Below, in pieces: positions 60,995-64,000 of a DNA stretch of 64,000 nucleotides. The stretch is from JAJPXC01 sp964520525 (lineage in GTDB: Bacteria > Bacteroidota > Bacteroidia > Bacteroidales > Muribaculaceae): contig CAZFNR010000004.1 in NCBI GenBank assembly GCA_964520525.1, positions 1 through 64,000 of the forward strand, given 5' to 3'. The first letter of the stretch is position 1. Each line of letters starts with the position of its first letter. The notes under the pieces are model-generated. The model was not told the origin of the DNA and did not search any database. It was given only the letters and a program-made list of their open reading frames with translations. The position numbers and the translations under genes are program-made.

Positions 60995-62145
60995 CGGTCA
61001 AGGAAATCTTCTATCGGTTCAACCAATTTTTTTATCGTGAAAGCTCCGCTACGTTGCCGAGCCTTAACTGCCATTTCCGCAAGGCAATCGGAGCGGTCAA
61101 GCAGCCATTTTAGACCGTCAAACAACTTTTCTTCCGAGTTATCGGTGATAATACCAAATTCACCATCTCCGCCCAGCAACTCATCCATTCCCGAACAACG
61201 CGTCGTTATCACCGGCAGTCCGAGTATCAAAGCCTCGGTGACCGCCGTGCTATAACCCTCGGCGCGGGAAGAGCAGACAAACAAATCGCATTGCGACATA
61301 TAGGCGTAAGGATTTGATTGGAAACCCCACAACGTCACGATACCGGCCAGACCATTGTCAGCGATATATCGCTCAAACTCGCTCCGCAATTCGCCGTCGC
61401 CTAACAGCCACAACTCTATTTTGTAACCTTCGCCGACCAAACGTCCCGCGATTCGCAGCAGACGGTCAAACCCCTTCTGCGACACAAATCGACCGGTCGA
61501 ACAAATCCTTATGAAACCCTCTTTTCGGGGCGGTATGTTTTGACTGGATGTCACGGCTTTCTGCTTGATAGCCGCGGCGTCAACCGGGTTATATATCGTC
61601 AACGTTGGCAAATCTGCTCCAAAAAGCTTGTTGACCGATTCCGACACTACTTTTGACACTCCTACCACCTGATTGTATGAGTGATAGACCTTGCTCTCGG
61701 CTTCTACTGAGCCATAAAGCGCCGCAGTCCAATGATTATTGCATAAATCAGTGTGAACCCAAGCGATTTTCTTTGCTTTGCCCGACGATTTCGAGAGTAA
61801 TTTCGTGGTGAATCCCTCCACAAACGCCACCTCGACATCGTTACCCTTGGGAATCCATAAACGATAGACGAGCCACCCCGGCAGCCACCGATGCACGAGC
61901 CGATGCTTCAACCGCCACATCGTCCGGGCGAAAAAGCGGCCCTCACCCGGATATGCCGGCAGTATCGGCCTGACGGTGACAAACTTCTTGACTTCAGCGG
62001 AATAAGTCCCTACATCGGTAATCGGGCAGACCGTCACATCGAAACGGCTCTTATCGATATGCTCGACAAGAGTTGAAAGCACCTTTTCGGCACCGCCACC
62101 TCCGAGTGACTCGATTAGAAACAAAACTTTCCGCCGCCTTGCCAT
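60991..62145 (-). CDS. Family 4 glycosyltransferase (paralogue)
   Basis: A 384-residue GT4 similar throughout to the gene at 59855-60994: VLFLIESLGGGGAEKVLSTL (about 6-25), VEVAFVEGFTTKLL (about 84-97), SRAEGYSTAVTEALILGLP (about 290-308) and CSGMDELLGG. The gene lies 16 bases after argS on the same strand and overlaps the next GT4 by four bases, so it seems to be the first glycosyltransferase of the unit. The two paralogues probably add different sugars of one repeat unit. Confidence 0.9.
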   Translation of the reverse strand: MARRRKVLFLIESLGGGGAEKVLSTLVEHIDKSRFDVTVCPITDVGTYSAEVKKFVTVRPILPAYPGEGRFFARTMWRLKHRLVHRWLPGWLVYRLWIPKGNDVEVAFVEGFTTKLLSKSSGKAKKIAWVHTDLCNNHWTAALYGSVEAESKVYHSYNQVVGVSKVVSESVNKLFGADLPTLTIYNPVDAAAIKQKAVTSSQNIPPRKEGFIRICSTGRFVSQKGFDRLLRIAGRLVGEGYKIELWLLGDGELRSEFERYIADNGLAGIVTLWGFQSNPYAYMSQCDLFVCSSRAEGYSTAVTEALILGLPVITTRCSGMDELLGGDGEFGIITDNSEEKLFDGLKWLLDRSDCLAEMAVKARQRSGAFTIKKLVEPIEDFLDR

Positions 62146-62161
62146 GGGTCACCTCTTAGGA

Positions 62162-63949
62162 TTACATACGTTCCGGCACGTTGATGCCGAGCAGAGACAT
62201 TGCGGTTTTTACGGTCTTTGCGGTTTGGTCAGACAGGGCGAGTCGCAGCGACCGGCGACCCGCATCCTCCTCTTTAAGAATCGAGAAGTCGTGATAGAAC
62301 TGGTTATATAGCTTCACCAAATCGTAAGCGTAATTGGCTATCAATGCCGGGCTGTAGCTGCGGCCTGCCTCCGCCACAACCGACGGGAAGTCGGCCAATG
62401 CCTGAATCAGCGCTATCTCCTTCTCCGCGGGAGCCGTCCCGGCGTATTTCCCTATTTCATAGCCCGTCTCGGCTGCCTTGCGAAGCACCGAGCGGATGCG
62501 GGCGTAAGTGTACTGGATGAACGGACCGGTGTTTCCGTTGAAATCTATCGATTCTTTGGGGTTGAACGTCATGTTCTTGCGCGGGTCGACTTTCAGCAAG
62601 AAGTATTTGAGAGCGCCAAGACCCACGGTCTCAGCGATTTCCGCCGATTCCTCAGCCGTGCAACCGTCGAGCTTACCAAGCTCCGCCGACACCTGCCGAG
62701 CCGTGCTGACCATCTCGTCCATCAGGTCGTCGGCATCGACCACCGTACCCTCGCGGCTTTTCATCTTGCCTTCGGGGAGTTCAACCATGCCATACGAGAA
62801 GTGCACCAAGTCTTTACCCCACTTGAAGCCCAGCTTGTCGAGCAGCAACGAAAGCACCTGGAAATGGTAGTTCTGCTCATTGCCGACCACATAAATCATC
62901 TTGTCTATCGGGTAATCTTGATAGCGCAACTTGGCCGTACCGATATCCTGGGTCATATACACCGACGTGCCGTCGCTACGGAGCAGCAGCTTGTGGTCCA
63001 AGCCGTCGGAGGTCAAGTCGGCCCACACCGAGCCATCATCTTTCCTGTACATGATGCCCTTTTCGAGACCTTCCAAAACCTTCTCTTTACCTTCGAGATA
63101 AGTATCGCTCTCGTAGTATATCTTGTCAAAGTCGACACCCATGCGCTTATAGGTCTCGTCAAATCCGGCGTAAACCCAACTGTTCATCTCAGCCCACAGA
63201 GCGCGCACTTCGGGGTCTTTGGCCTCCCACTTGCGCAGCATCTCGCGAGCCTCGGCCATCAGCGGCGACGCCTTCTCGGCATCCTCCTGCGTCATCCCGC
63301 GCTCCATAAGCTCTTTCACCTCAGCCTTGTAATGCTTGTCAAACAGCACATAGAAGTCACCTATCAGATGGTCGCCCTTCTTGCCCGCCTTTTCGGGGGT
63401 CACGCCCTCGCCCCATTTGCGCCAGGCGAGCATCGACTTGCAGATGTGGATTCCGCGGTCGTTGACGATATTGGTCTTCACCACTCGGTTGCCACACGCT
63501 TTCAATATCTCGGCGAGGCTGTAACCGAGCAGATTGTTCCTGACATGGCCGAGATGCAATGGCTTATTGGTATTAGGCGACGAATATTCCACCATCACCA
63601 ACGGGCTGTCGGCTGTCGGCGCGGTGATGCCATAATCAGCGGTCGACTGCATATGCTCAAGCACCGAGTTCCAAAAAGTGGGCTCTATAACGAGATTCAA
63701 GAAACCTTTGATGACATTGAAGCGGTCTACCGCAGGCTCGTTAGCCACAAGCCACTCCCCTATCTCGGTCCCGACAGCCTCGGGCGACTTGCGAGCCGCC
63801 TTGACCCAGGGGAAAACCACAACCGTCAGATTTCCCTCAAACTCTTTTTTAGTCGTTTGAGGCACTATTGTCGCAGGATTCGCGTCGATATTATATAACT
63901 GACCTACCGCCTTGGCTACCGCCTCGGCTATGATACCGTCTATTGACAT
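62162..63949 (-). CDS. argS: Arginyl-tRNA synthetase
   Basis: A 595-residue class I synthetase charging tRNA-Arg. The N-terminal Add-1 domain is followed by the HIGH-type motif in SSPNTNKPLHLGHVRNN (HLGH, about 109-125). The KMSKS-type motif is reduced to GKMKSREG (about 391-398), with a Lys and Ser present. The C-terminal DALR anticodon-binding domain (ALADFPSVVAEAG ... YDLVKLYNQFYHDFSIL) is complete. It heads the minus-strand polysaccharide unit with a 16-base gap. A weak -7-like TAACTTTA lies at 63968-63975; nothing else is seen in 63950-64000. Confidence 0.95.
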   Translation of the reverse strand: MSIDGIIAEAVAKAVGQLYNIDANPATIVPQTTKKEFEGNLTVVVFPWVKAARKSPEAVGTEIGEWLVANEPAVDRFNVIKGFLNLVIEPTFWNSVLEHMQSTADYGITAPTADSPLVMVEYSSPNTNKPLHLGHVRNNLLGYSLAEILKACGNRVVKTNIVNDRGIHICKSMLAWRKWGEGVTPEKAGKKGDHLIGDFYVLFDKHYKAEVKELMERGMTQEDAEKASPLMAEAREMLRKWEAKDPEVRALWAEMNSWVYAGFDETYKRMGVDFDKIYYESDTYLEGKEKVLEGLEKGIMYRKDDGSVWADLTSDGLDHKLLLRSDGTSVYMTQDIGTAKLRYQDYPIDKMIYVVGNEQNYHFQVLSLLLDKLGFKWGKDLVHFSYGMVELPEGKMKSREGTVVDADDLMDEMVSTARQVSAELGKLDGCTAEESAEIAETVGLGALKYFLLKVDPRKNMTFNPKESIDFNGNTGPFIQYTYARIRSVLRKAAETGYEIGKYAGTAPAEKEIALIQALADFPSVVAEAGRSYSPALIANYAYDLVKLYNQFYHDFSILKEEDAGRRSLRLALSDQTAKTVKTAMSLLGINVPERM

Positions 63950-64000
63950 AATTTCTATATTTCTATATAAAGTTAAGTTTATTAGTCGTTTATAAATCTC

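Noticed and set aside
62801..63898. 365-codon open frame opposite argS
   Set aside because: argS is unambiguous on the minus strand; the opposite frame has no recognisable domain or upstream promoter.

Overview
The window reads as chromosomal DNA of a Bacteroidales bacterium, probably Muribaculaceae-like. This is inferred from many TAnnTTTG -7 promoter boxes (the Bacteroidetes sigma-ABfr type), a SusC/SusD locus with accessory lipoproteins, Bacteroidetes-typical families (DUF4834, DUF4919, DUF4369, DUF2723), and the gene order ybeY-mnmG-apt-uvrC-dtd-mazG-deoC. Coding density is high and most DNA is moderately GC-rich. I see no phage, insertion sequence, CRISPR array or rRNA. There is one tRNA gene, tRNA-Asp(GTC).

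Layout. 1-5.8 kb: GH3-family acyl-acid amidosynthetase, alkaline phosphatase and a DUF4919 protein in one unit, then a membrane-anchored pseudokinase and a GNAT-like protein. 5.9-16.5 kb (minus): a SusC/SusD locus with two further surface lipoproteins and a GHL10 glycosyl hydrolase carrying a T9SS-like tail. 17-22 kb: trmD, tRNA-Asp, psd-pssA phospholipid genes, DUF4834, DUF2461, pfkA and a GYF-TM2 protein. 22.3-27.3 kb: a large DUF2723 membrane glycosyltransferase, a polysaccharide deacetylase and queG. 27.3-30.2 kb: two paralogous small lipoproteins flanking panB, one carrying a perfect 159-bp in-frame tandem duplication. 30.4-36.9 kb: Na/Pi cotransporter, lone atypical receiver domain, rnhB, comM/yifB, a cysteine-less thioredoxin-like lipoprotein and outer-membrane phospholipase A. 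36.9-44.4 kb (minus): DUF2752, GYF-CD225 protein, deoC, MazG-like, dtd, uvrC, apt, mnmG and ybeY, with a canonical parS-like site between mnmG and apt. 44.5-52.2 kb: SpmA-SpmB-type protein, AlkD-like protein, LPS-core-type GT2 and lipopolysaccharide-kinase-like protein, uridine-kinase-like protein, MATE exporter and Bax-inhibitor-1 protein. 52.3-63.9 kb (minus): a tightly packed surface-polysaccharide unit headed by argS (two GT4s, GT2, pyruvyl transferase, membrane-anchored GH88/105, Wzx flippase, acyltransferase, GT-C-like protein).

How the parts fit. The window combines housekeeping genes with envelope functions: glycan import and cleavage (Sus locus), lipid synthesis and remodelling (psd/pssA, pldA), and surface glycan synthesis (46.8-48.4 kb and 52.3-62.1 kb). 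The parS-like site beside mnmG suggests this segment lies in the origin-proximal half of the chromosome. I did not find a clearly new multi-gene system. The strongest leads are the parS site, the 159-bp lipoprotein duplication, the hydrolase inside the polysaccharide biosynthesis unit, the GHL10-linked Sus locus, and two signalling proteins with missing catalytic residues.
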